A stretch of DNA of 64,000 nucleotides from Streptomyces sp. HD (GTDB lineage: Bacteria; Actinomycetota; Actinomycetes; Streptomycetales; Streptomycetaceae). Made by a program: the position numbers and the translations under genes. Below, in pieces: positions 1-6,699 of this stretch. The notes beneath the pieces are model-generated. The model had not been told where the DNA came from. It was given only the letters and a program-made list of their open reading frames with translations, and did not search any database. The stretch spans positions 1-64,000 of the forward strand of contig NZ_JAQMYP010000020.1 of the NCBI RefSeq assembly GCF_028369295.1, given 5' to 3'. Within the stretch, counting starts at the first letter, position 1. Each line of letters starts with the position of its first letter.

Positions 1-1
1 T

Positions 2-505
2 TCGCAAGCCAAGATGGCACTCGGAGACAAGGCCGTTGAGGACGGCGCCGCCCCGCACATGCTCCGCCAGGGCCTGGACAAGGGAACCCTGGTCGTCGCC
101 TCGGACGGCATCGACATGCCCAAGGGGCAGTCGTCCATCACGGTACGCACCCACTTCATCGATGACGACCCGGCCGCAGAGATTGCCGAGCGCGCGAAGG
201 CCCTGCGGGACGGGGTCACCACGCTGACCGTGATCGAGCGCGGCGAGGAGCGCGACCCGCTCGCCGACATCGCCGCCGCCATCGGCGACGCGCCCCGGCT
301 GCCCACCACCGACGTCCTCAAGCGGCTCGCGATGCTCAACCAGGACGCCTACGGCGACTGGACCAACGGCGACCTCAAGCGCGTCCTGGAGGCCGAAGGC
401 GAGGAGCCGAAGAAGTCCCACGGCCGCATGGTCGTCCACCGCGAACACGTCCTGCGCGCCCTCGCCAACCGCGACGACGACGGTTCCGCTTCCGCCTCCG
501 CGTAG
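2..505 (+). CDS. FtsK/SpoIIIE-like conjugal DNA translocase, C-terminal end (partial)
   Basis: Only the last 167 residues are present. The frame is open from base 2, and the ATG at 14 reads as an internal Met (SQAKMALGDK), so the gene begins upstream of the window. LGDKAVEDGAAP followed by GLDKGTLVVASDG resembles the strand-loop that follows the last RecA-fold motif in FtsK/TraB-type pumps of actinobacterial integrative elements. The rest is a charged helical tail. Such pumps move double-stranded DNA between mycelia. The call rests on this tail and on the neighbours (spread gene, replication genes, xis, int). No Walker motif is visible, so another element-borne ATPase is possible. Confidence 0.5.
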   Translation, partial: SQAKMALGDKAVEDGAAPHMLRQGLDKGTLVVASDGIDMPKGQSSITVRTHFIDDDPAAEIAERAKALRDGVTTLTVIERGEERDPLADIAAAIGDAPRLPTTDVLKRLAMLNQDAYGDWTNGDLKRVLEAEGEEPKKSHGRMVVHREHVLRALANRDDDGSASASA

Positions 506-506
506 C

Positions 507-684
507 GGGGAGGCGGACCCGCCCGCGCCGGGGAGGCGGGGAGAACTCCCCAACCACCTCCCCACCCTGCCTCCCCCGCGCTGATCAGCGGAAACATCAT
601 CTTGGGGAGGTGGGGAGGCGCCCTGGTCAGCACGTCTGAAACCCCCTCCACGGCGCCCCTGGCAGGGGGTGCGTCCGCCTCCCC
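507..684. repeat. GGGGAGG heptamer cluster, candidate clt/transfer-recognition site
   Basis: The gap after the pump gene carries four direct copies of GGGGAGG (507, 530, 604, 612) and three inverted copies (557, 570, 678). A palindrome GGGGAGAACTCCCC lies at 538-551. Streptomyces TraB pumps bind short repeated octamers in a clt locus close to the tra gene; this cluster has the right place and design, but its repeat is not a published TRS that I recognise. Confidence 0.4.
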
Positions 685-709
685 AAGCCATGACCGGAAG
701 GGATTCCGC

Positions 710-1174
710 ATGTACCCCGAACCCGCCCGCCACCCGCCCGCCCACGGGGTGGTGGAAGTCCACCAGCCCACCCCGATGCCGCCCGCCGTCGTGCAGCCGG
801 CGCCGATGGTTCCCGTCCAGCCCGGCCACCTCCCGGCGGTGGCGAGTGTGGTCCTGCCGGACGGCCGCGTCGTCACCGGCTACGCCATCGAACCCGCCAA
901 GCCCGAACCCGTCGCGGCCAAGCCGCCCGTCTCCCGCGCAGCCGTGAACGTCGCCCTCGGAGGCATCGGCTTCGGCGCGGTGTGCGGCGGACTGCTCCTG
1001 CTCACGACGTTCATCACCGCCCTGACCGCGCTCATCACCCAGCTCATCACCCTCGCCGCCGTGATCTTCGGCGGATGGATCGCCGTGCAGGTCTTCAGCG
1101 CGAGCGGCCACAAGGGCGGGACCACGGTCAACATCCGCAAGGCCGTCATCAAGCGCAACCGCTTCTACCAGTAG
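710..1174 (+). CDS. SpdD-like plasmid spread membrane protein
   Basis: A 154-residue protein. The first 70 residues are Pro/Val-rich and include VVLPDGRVVTGYAIEP. Two hydrophobic helices follow at about 82-101 and 108-130, then a basic tail GGTTVNIRKAVIKRN. This layout matches SpdD-type proteins of Streptomyces plasmids and AICEs, which act with the DNA pump in intramycelial spread. ATG 710 is chosen because GGAAGGG lies just upstream; a longer reading from 602 would run through the repeat cluster. A strong hairpin terminator follows. The family assignment is from pattern memory; the exact function of Spd proteins is not settled. Confidence 0.6.
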   Translation: MYPEPARHPPAHGVVEVHQPTPMPPAVVQPAPMVPVQPGHLPAVASVVLPDGRVVTGYAIEPAKPEPVAAKPPVSRAAVNVALGGIGFGAVCGGLLLLTTFITALTALITQLITLAAVIFGGWIAVQVFSASGHKGGTTVNIRKAVIKRNRFYQ

Positions 1175-1181
1175 CTACGCC

Positions 1182-1222
1182 AAGGGCGACCCCCCATTCC
1201 GCCAAGAACCGGGGTCGCCCTT
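1182..1222 (+). terminator. Hairpin terminator after spdD-like gene
   Basis: A perfect 12-bp stem (AAGGGCGACCCC with GGGGTCGCCCTT) with a 17-nt loop lies 7 bases after the stop codon. It separates the transfer gene from the replication operon. Confidence 0.65.
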
Positions 1223-1261
1223 GTCCACCTGCCACTGACTGACCTGTGGAGGTCATCCAGC

Positions 1262-1525
1262 ATGACGCAACCCATCGACATCCGGCGAGTGCCGGACACC
1301 TTCCGCACCTTCCGTGTCCTGGACGGCTGCTGCTGCATCGGCGGCGGCACCGAGGGCTATCGGCGCGCGTTCGGCCCGCACTGCCGCATCGACGGCTGGG
1401 CCAAGGGCATCGACTGGTCCACCGACCACCTCAAGCTCCGCGAGGCCCTGCCACCCGCCTACACCGAATGGATCGGCCGCGCCTACCTCACCACCCTCGC
1501 CCCCGCCCTGGAGGTGGCGGCATGA
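1262..1525 (+). CDS. Miniature DNA-methyltransferase-like protein (probable internal deletion)
   Basis: An 87-residue protein with a GGAGG site upstream; its stop overlaps the next start (ATGA). Residues 19-33 (VLDGCCCIGGGTEGY) match motif I, the S-adenosylmethionine loop of phage-type DNA methylases (VLDLFCGAGGxxxGY). Residues 48-75 (KGIDW ... EALPPAYTEWIGRAYL) resemble the extreme C-terminus of the same family (GIDW ... AIPPAYTEWIG). Everything between, including the catalytic motif, is missing. It is therefore probably not an active methylase. It may be a relic kept for translational coupling, or a small repurposed protein. Confidence 0.5.
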   Translation: MTQPIDIRRVPDTFRTFRVLDGCCCIGGGTEGYRRAFGPHCRIDGWAKGIDWSTDHLKLREALPPAYTEWIGRAYLTTLAPALEVAA

Positions 1526-2424
1526 GGAACCCGAACGAGGCCCTGATGCGCGCCGCACTCGATGCCGCCGAACGCGGCTGGTACGTCTTCCCGCTACGCC
1601 CCGGCGACAAGCGACCCGCCCTGCACGGCGAAGCCACCTGCCCCCACACCGGCGACTGCGCGGACGGCCACATGAAGTGGGAACAGCGCGCCACCCGCGA
1701 CCCCGACCGCATCCGCACCACCTGGTGGCACACCCCCTACAACATCGGCATCGCCACCGGCCCCTCCGGGCTGCTCGTGGTCGACCTGGACAAGCCCAAG
1801 CACAAGGGCAGTTGGGACGCGCCTGACGGCGCGGCGACCTTCAAAGCGCTCTGCGAGCGCGCCGGCCACGCCGTCCCCGCCACCTACCGGGTGCGGACGG
1901 CGAGCGGCGGAGAGCACCTGTACTTCACCGCCCCCGACGGCCTGAGGCTGACCAACACCGCGGGAACCATCGGCCAGTTGGTCGACACCCGCGCATGGGG
2001 CGGCTACGTCGTCGCAGCCGGCAGCCTCACCCCCGCCGGACCCTACGAAGCCGTGTGCGGCCCTGTGGCCGCCCCTCTGCCTCTCTGGCTGCAAAGCATC
2101 CTGCAACCCGCCCCCAGGGCATCTCAGGGCCCCTCAGGCCCCGTAACGGCACAATCCCGTCGATACGCGGATGTAGCACTCACGAACGAGACGTGGAACG
2201 TGGTCACGGCCCAAGTCGGCCAACGGGAAGGGGCGTTGTTCCGTGCCGCACGCGCCCTGGGACGCCTCGTCGCGTGGGGCGACCTCCCCCGGCACGTGGT
2301 TGAACAGGCTCTTCAGGAGGCAGGCGAGACGGCCGGACTGCCCGCTGCCCAGTGCCGCTCCACCCTCCGCAGCGCCCTCAACTGGTCCATCGCCCACAAC
2401 CAGACCCGGCGGGACACCGCATGA
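1522..2424 (+). CDS. Bifunctional DNA primase/polymerase (Prim-Pol)
   Basis: A 300-residue protein. Residues 10-190 are a Prim-Pol domain: N-terminal GWYVFPLRPGDKRP, the metal pair DLD at 88-90 within LLVVDLDKPK, SGGEHLYF at 128-135, and the DTRAWGGYVVAAGS block at 155-168. The enzyme makes primers and extends DNA, and in elements of this type it belongs to autonomous replication after excision. The ATG overlaps the previous stop by four bases (ATGA), with GGAGG upstream. The C-terminal third (about 215-300) is a helical region probably for helicase contact. It is coupled to the next two genes. Confidence 0.88.
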   Translation: MRNPNEALMRAALDAAERGWYVFPLRPGDKRPALHGEATCPHTGDCADGHMKWEQRATRDPDRIRTTWWHTPYNIGIATGPSGLLVVDLDKPKHKGSWDAPDGAATFKALCERAGHAVPATYRVRTASGGEHLYFTAPDGLRLTNTAGTIGQLVDTRAWGGYVVAAGSLTPAGPYEAVCGPVAAPLPLWLQSILQPAPRASQGPSGPVTAQSRRYADVALTNETWNVVTAQVGQREGALFRAARALGRLVAWGDLPRHVVEQALQEAGETAGLPAAQCRSTLRSALNWSIAHNQTRRDTA

Positions 2425-2777
2425 ACACCCAACCCCGCCCCCCTCTGAAGAGCCTCACCCACACCCCGACCCGCCCGGGCGCCGCCGAACTGGCCGCAGT
2501 ACGCACGGCCGTGGGCGAGCCGAAGGGCGCCGCCCGCAAGGGCGTCCGAACTGCACTTCGCCCTGACCCGCAGACCGGAGACGGCCGCTACCCCATCGCC
2601 TGGCTGCACATCTGCGCTCCGTACGAAGCCACCCCTACGGCCACGTCGAAGTGCCAGTGCGGCCGCGATCGCAGCGCCGTCGGTCACGGCAAGGTGCTTG
2701 CCCTGATCGCCGACCACGAAGGCCACCGCGACCTCTGCCCACTCCGCACCCCCCAGGAAGAGAGGGCCGCCGCATGA
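2421..2777 (+). CDS. Small Cys-containing protein between Prim-Pol and DUF3631 ATPase
   Basis: A 118-residue protein of no family I can name. It starts in a 4-base overlap with the Prim-Pol stop and ends in a 4-base overlap with the ATPase start, so the three are translationally coupled. The C-terminal half has C-x-C (KCQCGRDRS), then HEGHRDLCP. This set of Cys/His could hold one zinc ion. The position suggests an accessory replication or DNA-binding factor, as inference only. Confidence 0.6.
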   Translation: MNTQPRPPLKSLTHTPTRPGAAELAAVRTAVGEPKGAARKGVRTALRPDPQTGDGRYPIAWLHICAPYEATPTATSKCQCGRDRSAVGHGKVLALIADHEGHRDLCPLRTPQEERAAA

Positions 2778-3937
2778 CCGACCCGACCCGCACGCCCCCG
2801 ATTGACGGGGCCGCGCTGCTCGATGAGGTGGAAGCCTTCCACCGCCGTTTCAACGTCTTCCCCCACGAAGCTGCCTACGTCGCGGTCACCCTGTGGGATG
2901 CGCACGCCCACCTGCTCGACGCCTTCGACTCCACACCCCGGCTCGCGTTCCTCTCGCCGGAGCCGGGGTCAGGGAAGTCGCGGGCGCTTGAAGTGGTGGA
3001 AACGCTCGTGCCGCGCTCCATGGCGGCCGTGGACGCGTCCGCCGCCGCCCTGTTTCGGTCCGTGTCCGGCATCGACGGCGGACGGCCGACGATTCTGTTC
3101 GATGAGATCGACACCGTCTTCGGGCCCAAAGCCGGAGAGAACGAACAACTCCGGGGCTTCATCAACGCCGGCCACACCCGCGGCCGTGAGATGTACCGGT
3201 GCGTCGGAGACGGAGCCAACCAGCAAGTACAGGGCTTCCCCTCGTACTGCGCACTCGCCGTCGCCGGACTCGGCAACCTGCCCGACACGATCATGACCCG
3301 CGCGGTCATCATCCGTATGCGCCGCCGGGCCCGTAACGAGAAGGTGGAGCAGTTCCGCATCCGCATCCACGTACGGGAGGGCAATCAGCTCCGAGACCGG
3401 CTCGCCAAGTGGGCCGAGACCGTACAAGAACAGGTCACGGACGTGTTCCCCGAGCTGCCGGACGGCGTCACCGACCGCCCGGCGGACGTGTGGGAACCCC
3501 TGATCTCCATCGCCGACGCGGCGGGCGGTGACTGGCCGCAACGGGCACGCGAAGCATGTGTGACGCTGGTGACCGCGTCCAAGGCCAACGACAAGGGCAG
3601 CATCGGAGTCCGCTTGCTGACCGACCTGCGTGATCACATCATGGTCGGAATCGACCGCTTGCCCACGGTCGCGATTCTGGACCGGCTAAACGCCTTGGAC
3701 GATGCCCCATGGGCTGACCTTCACGGCAAGCCGCTCGACAACCGGCGCCTGGGCAGGATGCTCGCGGAGTACATGACGGCGGACAACCAGCCCATCGCCT
3801 CCCGCAACATCAAGGCCTCTGGGAGCGTCCTCAAGGGCTACTACGCCGCCGATCTCTGGGACGCATGGGCCCGCTACTGCCCCCCACCCCCGGAAAGTCC
3901 GCTACCTCCGCTACCCGGCACCGAAAACCTGGCCTGA
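2774..3937 (+). CDS. DUF3631 ATPase (replicative helicase-like)
   Basis: A 387-residue protein. Walker A is SPEPGSGKS at 61-69 and Walker B is TILFDEID at 106-113. A DUF3631 region (about 190-370) follows, including the RMRRRARNEKVEQFRIR and GVRLLTDLRDHI segments. Proteins of this type are paired with Prim-Pol in phages and integrative elements and probably unwind the replicon. The ATG overlaps the previous stop (ATGA). The last codons (PPPPESPLPPLPG) already contain copies of the CCGCTAC repeat that continues into the intergenic region, so gene end and candidate origin overlap. Confidence 0.82.
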   Translation: MTDPTRTPPIDGAALLDEVEAFHRRFNVFPHEAAYVAVTLWDAHAHLLDAFDSTPRLAFLSPEPGSGKSRALEVVETLVPRSMAAVDASAAALFRSVSGIDGGRPTILFDEIDTVFGPKAGENEQLRGFINAGHTRGREMYRCVGDGANQQVQGFPSYCALAVAGLGNLPDTIMTRAVIIRMRRRARNEKVEQFRIRIHVREGNQLRDRLAKWAETVQEQVTDVFPELPDGVTDRPADVWEPLISIADAAGGDWPQRAREACVTLVTASKANDKGSIGVRLLTDLRDHIMVGIDRLPTVAILDRLNALDDAPWADLHGKPLDNRRLGRMLAEYMTADNQPIASRNIKASGSVLKGYYAADLWDAWARYCPPPPESPLPPLPGTENLA

Positions 3938-4072
3938 CCAGCAACAACGGGGTAGCGGGAACTGGCACCAGTGCCCGCTACCTCACCGCTACCCATCCGC
4001 TACCGCTACCCCTTCCCGCTACCTCCAACGGGCCTCTGACCTGCGCGGTAGCGGCGGTAGCGGAAGTAGCGG
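3899..4072. repeat. CCGCTAC iteron cluster, candidate replication origin of the element
   Basis: CCGCTAC occurs directly at 3899, 3908, 3975, 3986, 3997, 4003 and 4016, and inverted (GTAGCGG) at 3952, 4048, 4057 and 4066, with another copy at 3871 inside the ATPase gene. Spacings of 9 and 11 recur. This sits between the replication genes and xis, where an iteron-type origin or a Rep/Xis binding array would be expected. Function is inferred. Confidence 0.5.
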
Positions 4073-4115
4073 CCCCCAGAGAGGCCCCCGAAGGACTGCC
4101 CCGAGGAGATCCCGC

Positions 4116-4349
4116 ATGAGCATCGCCAGCGTGGACACCGCCCGACTTGCTGAGGTTGGCGGCCCGGCCCCTGTTCTCCTGACCGTTGAAGAGGCTGCCT
4201 ACTGCCTCCGTATCGGCCGGACCACGTGCTTCGCCCTCATCCGCACGGGGGAGTTGGAGTCCCTCATGGTCGGCGGTCTCCGGCGCGTCCCCGCCGACGC
4301 CCCGGCCGCCTACCTCGCCCGCCGTCGCGCTGAGCAGTTGGCGGCCTGA
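4116..4349 (+). CDS. xis: Excisionase (Xis), MerR-like winged helix
   Basis: A 77-residue protein with AGGAG upstream. LLTVEEAAYCLRIGRTTCFALIRTGELES then VGGLRRVPADAPAAYLARRR is the excisionase-family DNA-binding fold: helix-turn-helix with a short wing. It bends att DNA and directs the neighbouring integrase toward excision. Unlike pSAM2, where xis and int overlap, an 87-base gap with a strong hairpin separates the two here. Confidence 0.85.
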   Translation: MSIASVDTARLAEVGGPAPVLLTVEEAAYCLRIGRTTCFALIRTGELESLMVGGLRRVPADAPAAYLARRRAEQLAA

Positions 4350-4366
4350 CCCATCCCATCCCTCAT

Positions 4367-4399
4367 CGGAGCGCCGCCCCACCACGGGGCGGCGCTCCG
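4367..4399 (+). terminator. GC-rich hairpin between xis and int
   Basis: A perfect 14-bp stem (CGGAGCGCCGCCCC with GGGGCGGCGCTCCG) closes a 5-nt loop, and TCGTCTTCAA follows. It looks like a terminator or attenuator that lowers read-through from xis into int. Confidence 0.6.
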
Positions 4400-4436
4400 G
4401 TCGTCTTCAACCGCCTCAATCTGAAGGAGTCCGCCC

Positions 4437-5669
4437 ATGGCGGAAGACAAGAAGCGCACCCGACAGCCCAACGGTCGAAGCTCGATCTACTTCGGTAAGG
4501 ACGGCAAATGGCACGGCCGCGTCACCGTCGGCGTCCGCGACGACGGCACGCCGGACCGCCGCCATGTCGAACGCAAGACCAAGACCGAGGTAGCGGAGGC
4601 TGTCCGAGAGCTGGAGAAGCAGCGAGACGCCAAGACCGTGCGGAAGCCCGGCAAGGCGTGGACGGTCAAGGCGTGGCTGACCCACTGGATTGAGAACGTC
4701 GCGCCCCTCGCTGTTAACGACAACACGATGGTCGGGTACGGCGTGGCTGTACGGAAGCACCTCATTCCAGGCTTGGGGGCTCACCGTCTCGACAGGCTCA
4801 AGCCCGAGCACATCGAGGTGTTCTACGCCAAGATGCAGGCCAACGGCAGCAAGCCCGCGACGGCTCACCAGGTGCACCGAACCTTCCGCACTGCTCTGAA
4901 CGAGGCCGTGCGGCGGGGGCATCTCGGCAAGAACCCGGTTCAGTTGGCCAAGGCGCCCAAGACGGGGGATCACGAGGTGGAGCCCTACACCGTCCAAGAG
5001 GTACAGCGACTCTTGAAGGCCGCTGACCAGCACCGCAATTCCGCACGGTGGGCCGTTGCCCTTGCGCTCGGACTGCGCCAAGGGGAAGTGCTGGGGTTGC
5101 AGTGGGTGGACGTGGACCTTGACGGTGGGTTCCTCGTGGTCCGCCGCAGTCGCCACCGGCCGCAGTACGCCCATGGGTGCCCCGAGCCCTGTGGACGCAA
5201 GGCCGCCGGGTACTGCCCGCAGAGGCGACGGATCAACCCGGAGTTGTCCGTCACCAAGTCGCGCGCCGGCCGCCGCGCGGTCGGACTCCCCGAACAGCTT
5301 GTTGACCTACTCCGGGTTCACCTCAAGGCGCAGGAAGCTGAGCGGGAAGCGGCCGGGAAGCGGTGGGAGGAGAACGGCTTGGTCTTCCCGGATGAACACG
5401 GCCGTAGCCCGTCCCACCGTCGGGACTGGACTGAATGGAAGGCGCTGCTGGCAGAGGCAAAGGTCCGTGATGGGCGTCTGCACGATGCGCGCCATACGGC
5501 CGCCACGGTCCTACTCATCCTCGGTGTCCCCGAGCGGGCCGTCATGGGCCTCATGGGGTGGTCGACAACCTCCATGGCCGCGCGGTACCAGCACATGGTG
5601 GATGCCGTGCGGACAGATGTTGCGAGGCAGGTTGACGGGATTCTCTGGGCGCCGGGCGGCGACGAATGA
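4437..5669 (+). CDS. int: Tyrosine site-specific integrase of the AICE
   Basis: A 410-residue protein, usual for AICE integrases. It has an N-terminal arm-binding domain (RSSIYFGKDGKWHGRVTV at 14-31) and a SAM-like core-binding domain (about 75-170). The catalytic domain has Arg214 (LGLRQGEVLG), the box H349-D-A-R352, Trp375 and Tyr384 (MAARYQHM). Between the first catalytic strands lies a Cys cluster (C248, C252, C260) seen in several actinobacterial integrases, possibly a zinc knuckle. An AAGGAG site precedes ATG 4437. The gene ends about 650 bp from the tRNA-Cys 3' end, the expected partner of its attachment site. Confidence 0.93.
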   Translation: MAEDKKRTRQPNGRSSIYFGKDGKWHGRVTVGVRDDGTPDRRHVERKTKTEVAEAVRELEKQRDAKTVRKPGKAWTVKAWLTHWIENVAPLAVNDNTMVGYGVAVRKHLIPGLGAHRLDRLKPEHIEVFYAKMQANGSKPATAHQVHRTFRTALNEAVRRGHLGKNPVQLAKAPKTGDHEVEPYTVQEVQRLLKAADQHRNSARWAVALALGLRQGEVLGLQWVDVDLDGGFLVVRRSRHRPQYAHGCPEPCGRKAAGYCPQRRRINPELSVTKSRAGRRAVGLPEQLVDLLRVHLKAQEAEREAAGKRWEENGLVFPDEHGRSPSHRRDWTEWKALLAEAKVRDGRLHDARHTAATVLLILGVPERAVMGLMGWSTTSMAARYQHMVDAVRTDVARQVDGILWAPGGDE

Positions 5670-5684
5670 GACGAGCTGGGGAGC

Positions 5685-5714
5685 GCCCCCGGAGTCTTGG
5701 GCTCCGGGGGCTTT
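5685..5714 (+). terminator. Rho-independent terminator after int
   Basis: A 10-bp stem GCCCCCGGAG with CTCCGGGGGC, a 7-nt loop, then TTTAA, 16 bases after the int stop. Confidence 0.75.
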
Positions 5715-5716
5715 AA

Positions 5717-5914
5717 CTACCTACCTCGCCTCCGTCGAAGACTGAACGGGTGTCGTTCCAAGAAGTCGGCAGCGTCAGCCCGTCGCTGCGTGTCTGAGTG
5801 CAGCAGGTTGACGAAGACGGCCAGTAGGTAGGCGATGAGGTACGCAAGCACTACGCTGATAACGATCAGAACGGGTGCCCCGGCCATCATCTCGGACAAA
5901 ATGGCGCTGGTCAC
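5717..5914 (-). CDS. Small single-pass membrane protein near the element end
   Basis: A 65-residue protein from a GTG at 5914 with AGGAGG seven bases upstream. One long hydrophobic stretch (VLIVISVVLAYLIAYLLAVF, about 15-34) is followed by a basic tail. It converges on int. I recognise no family. Small membrane proteins are common cargo in AICEs, for entry exclusion or spread, but nothing here decides the role. Confidence 0.55.
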   Translation of the reverse strand: MTSAILSEMMAGAPVLIVISVVLAYLIAYLLAVFVNLLHSDTQRRADAADFLERHPFSLRRRRGR

Positions 5915-6325
5915 AAGTACTCCTCCTGACCAGACCCAGGTACATAGGTGTCCGGAGTCTGACCGAGTCCTTATGCGGTTCTGGACAGGAGTAGTTCTCG
6001 ATCTCGACGACGGACAGAGCGCCGCTTCCGGCCCGCTTGGCAGCGGTTCGCATGTCCTTCCACGGAGTGTGCGCCGGTCGTCACCAAGTCCTGGCTGTCA
6101 CGCTAAGCGCGGACTCATTTACGCCGCAAGGTATTCGCTTGGGAGCCAGGGGCGCGTAAGGCGTCAAGAGGCGCGCACGGTGGCTCGCGCTCCGTCTGAA
6201 GGGCATAGCGAGGCGGTTGCGTCAGGCCGTTCGTACGGCTAACTGAGACGGGAACTGAGACGGACGGACCAAAAGGGCGGCACTCCTGCGGAGCGCCGCC
6301 CTTTTGTTTTGCCTGTTGAAGGAAC
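5915..6325. other. Gene-free right end of the element
   Basis: I see no convincing gene. The stretch holds a tandem copy of AACTGAGACGG (6241-6251 and 6253-6263), which could be an arm-type integrase or Xis site, and a bidirectional terminator next to the tRNA gene. Confidence 0.45.
6271..6305. terminator. Bidirectional terminator beside tRNA-Cys
   Basis: A perfect 11-bp stem AAAAGGGCGGC with GCCGCCCTTTT, with an inner CTCC/GGAG helix. T-tracts lie on both strands. It can stop tRNA-Cys transcription coming from the right and element transcription coming from the left. Confidence 0.75.
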
Positions 6326-6374
6326 TGGAGGCCGTGGCGGGATTCGAACCCACGTAACTCGCTTTGCAGGCGAG
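6326..6374. other. Probable attR: 3' half of tRNA-Cys
   Basis: The integrase gene lies on the 3' side of the tRNA gene, and the tRNA 3' half (T-arm to anticodon, CCA end at 6326-6328) is the boundary between element and chromosome. AICE integrases normally recombine here, leaving an identical segment at the far end (attL), which is outside this window. The exact core cannot be read from one end. Confidence 0.6.
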
Positions 6375-6400
6375 CCCCTGAACCACTCGGGCACACGGCC
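6326..6400 (-). tRNA. tRNA-Cys (GCA)
   Basis: Reading the minus strand from 6400, the acceptor GGCCGTG pairs with CACGGCC, the discriminator is U (the Cys identity base), and CCA is encoded. The anticodon arm is CTCGC-CTGCAAA-GCGAG with anticodon GCA; the T-loop is TTCGAAT. All arms fold, so the gene looks intact although the element is integrated at its 3' end. Confidence 0.93.
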
Positions 6401-6427
6401 GTTACCAAGTTCGGCCGTTGTCGTGTC

Positions 6428-6523
6428 TTCGTGGTGGGATTCGGACCCGCGTGGCTCCCCGCGAGCGGAGCTCGCTGCTGGATGCTGCGCGGGTGAGCCC
6501 CTGAACCACTCGGGCACACGGCC
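6428..6523 (-). pseudogene. Decayed second tRNA-Cys-like copy
   Basis: The 29 bases 6495-6523 are identical to the 5' half of the intact tRNA-Cys (6372-6400). The anticodon arm is replaced by about 30 bases containing a GCGAGC/GCTCGC hairpin. A T-arm with one altered loop base remains (TCCGAAT). The 3' acceptor reads CACGAAG, which no longer pairs with GGCCGTG. It is not a functional tRNA by inspection and is probably a relic of duplication or an earlier integration. Confidence 0.65.
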
Positions 6524-6699
6524 TTGATCGGTGGTTTGACCGTACGGGCGTGGTCGGGGTGGGCTCAAGGGAATCGGGTGGGCTGCAATGGGACTGCCAT
6601 ACCGCGTTCATGAAGGCGGTGGTCGTACGTCCAAGGTCGCAGTGTGGGGCCGTCTCTCGACAGGGGCCAAAGTGGGTTGTGGCCCTTACGCTGGCGGGC

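Noticed and set aside
602..709. Upstream extension of the SpdD-like gene
   Set aside because: It would translate the repeat cluster; ATG 710 has the ribosome site and matches the family start.
3899..4072. CRISPR array
   Set aside because: Units are 7 bases with 2-30-base irregular spacing and both orientations, not CRISPR repeats. No array was seen elsewhere.
3865..4119. 84-residue reading through the iteron cluster
   Set aside because: It is made of the translated CCGCTAC repeats and has no start signal.
5835..6242. 135-residue plus-strand reading near the element end
   Set aside because: No ribosome site or family signal, atypical composition, and it overlaps the start region of a better-supported small membrane gene.
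6309..6527. 72-residue plus-strand reading with GGIRTHV and EPLNHSGTRP
   Set aside because: It is the translated antisense of the tRNA-Cys gene and its decayed copy, a well-known false protein.
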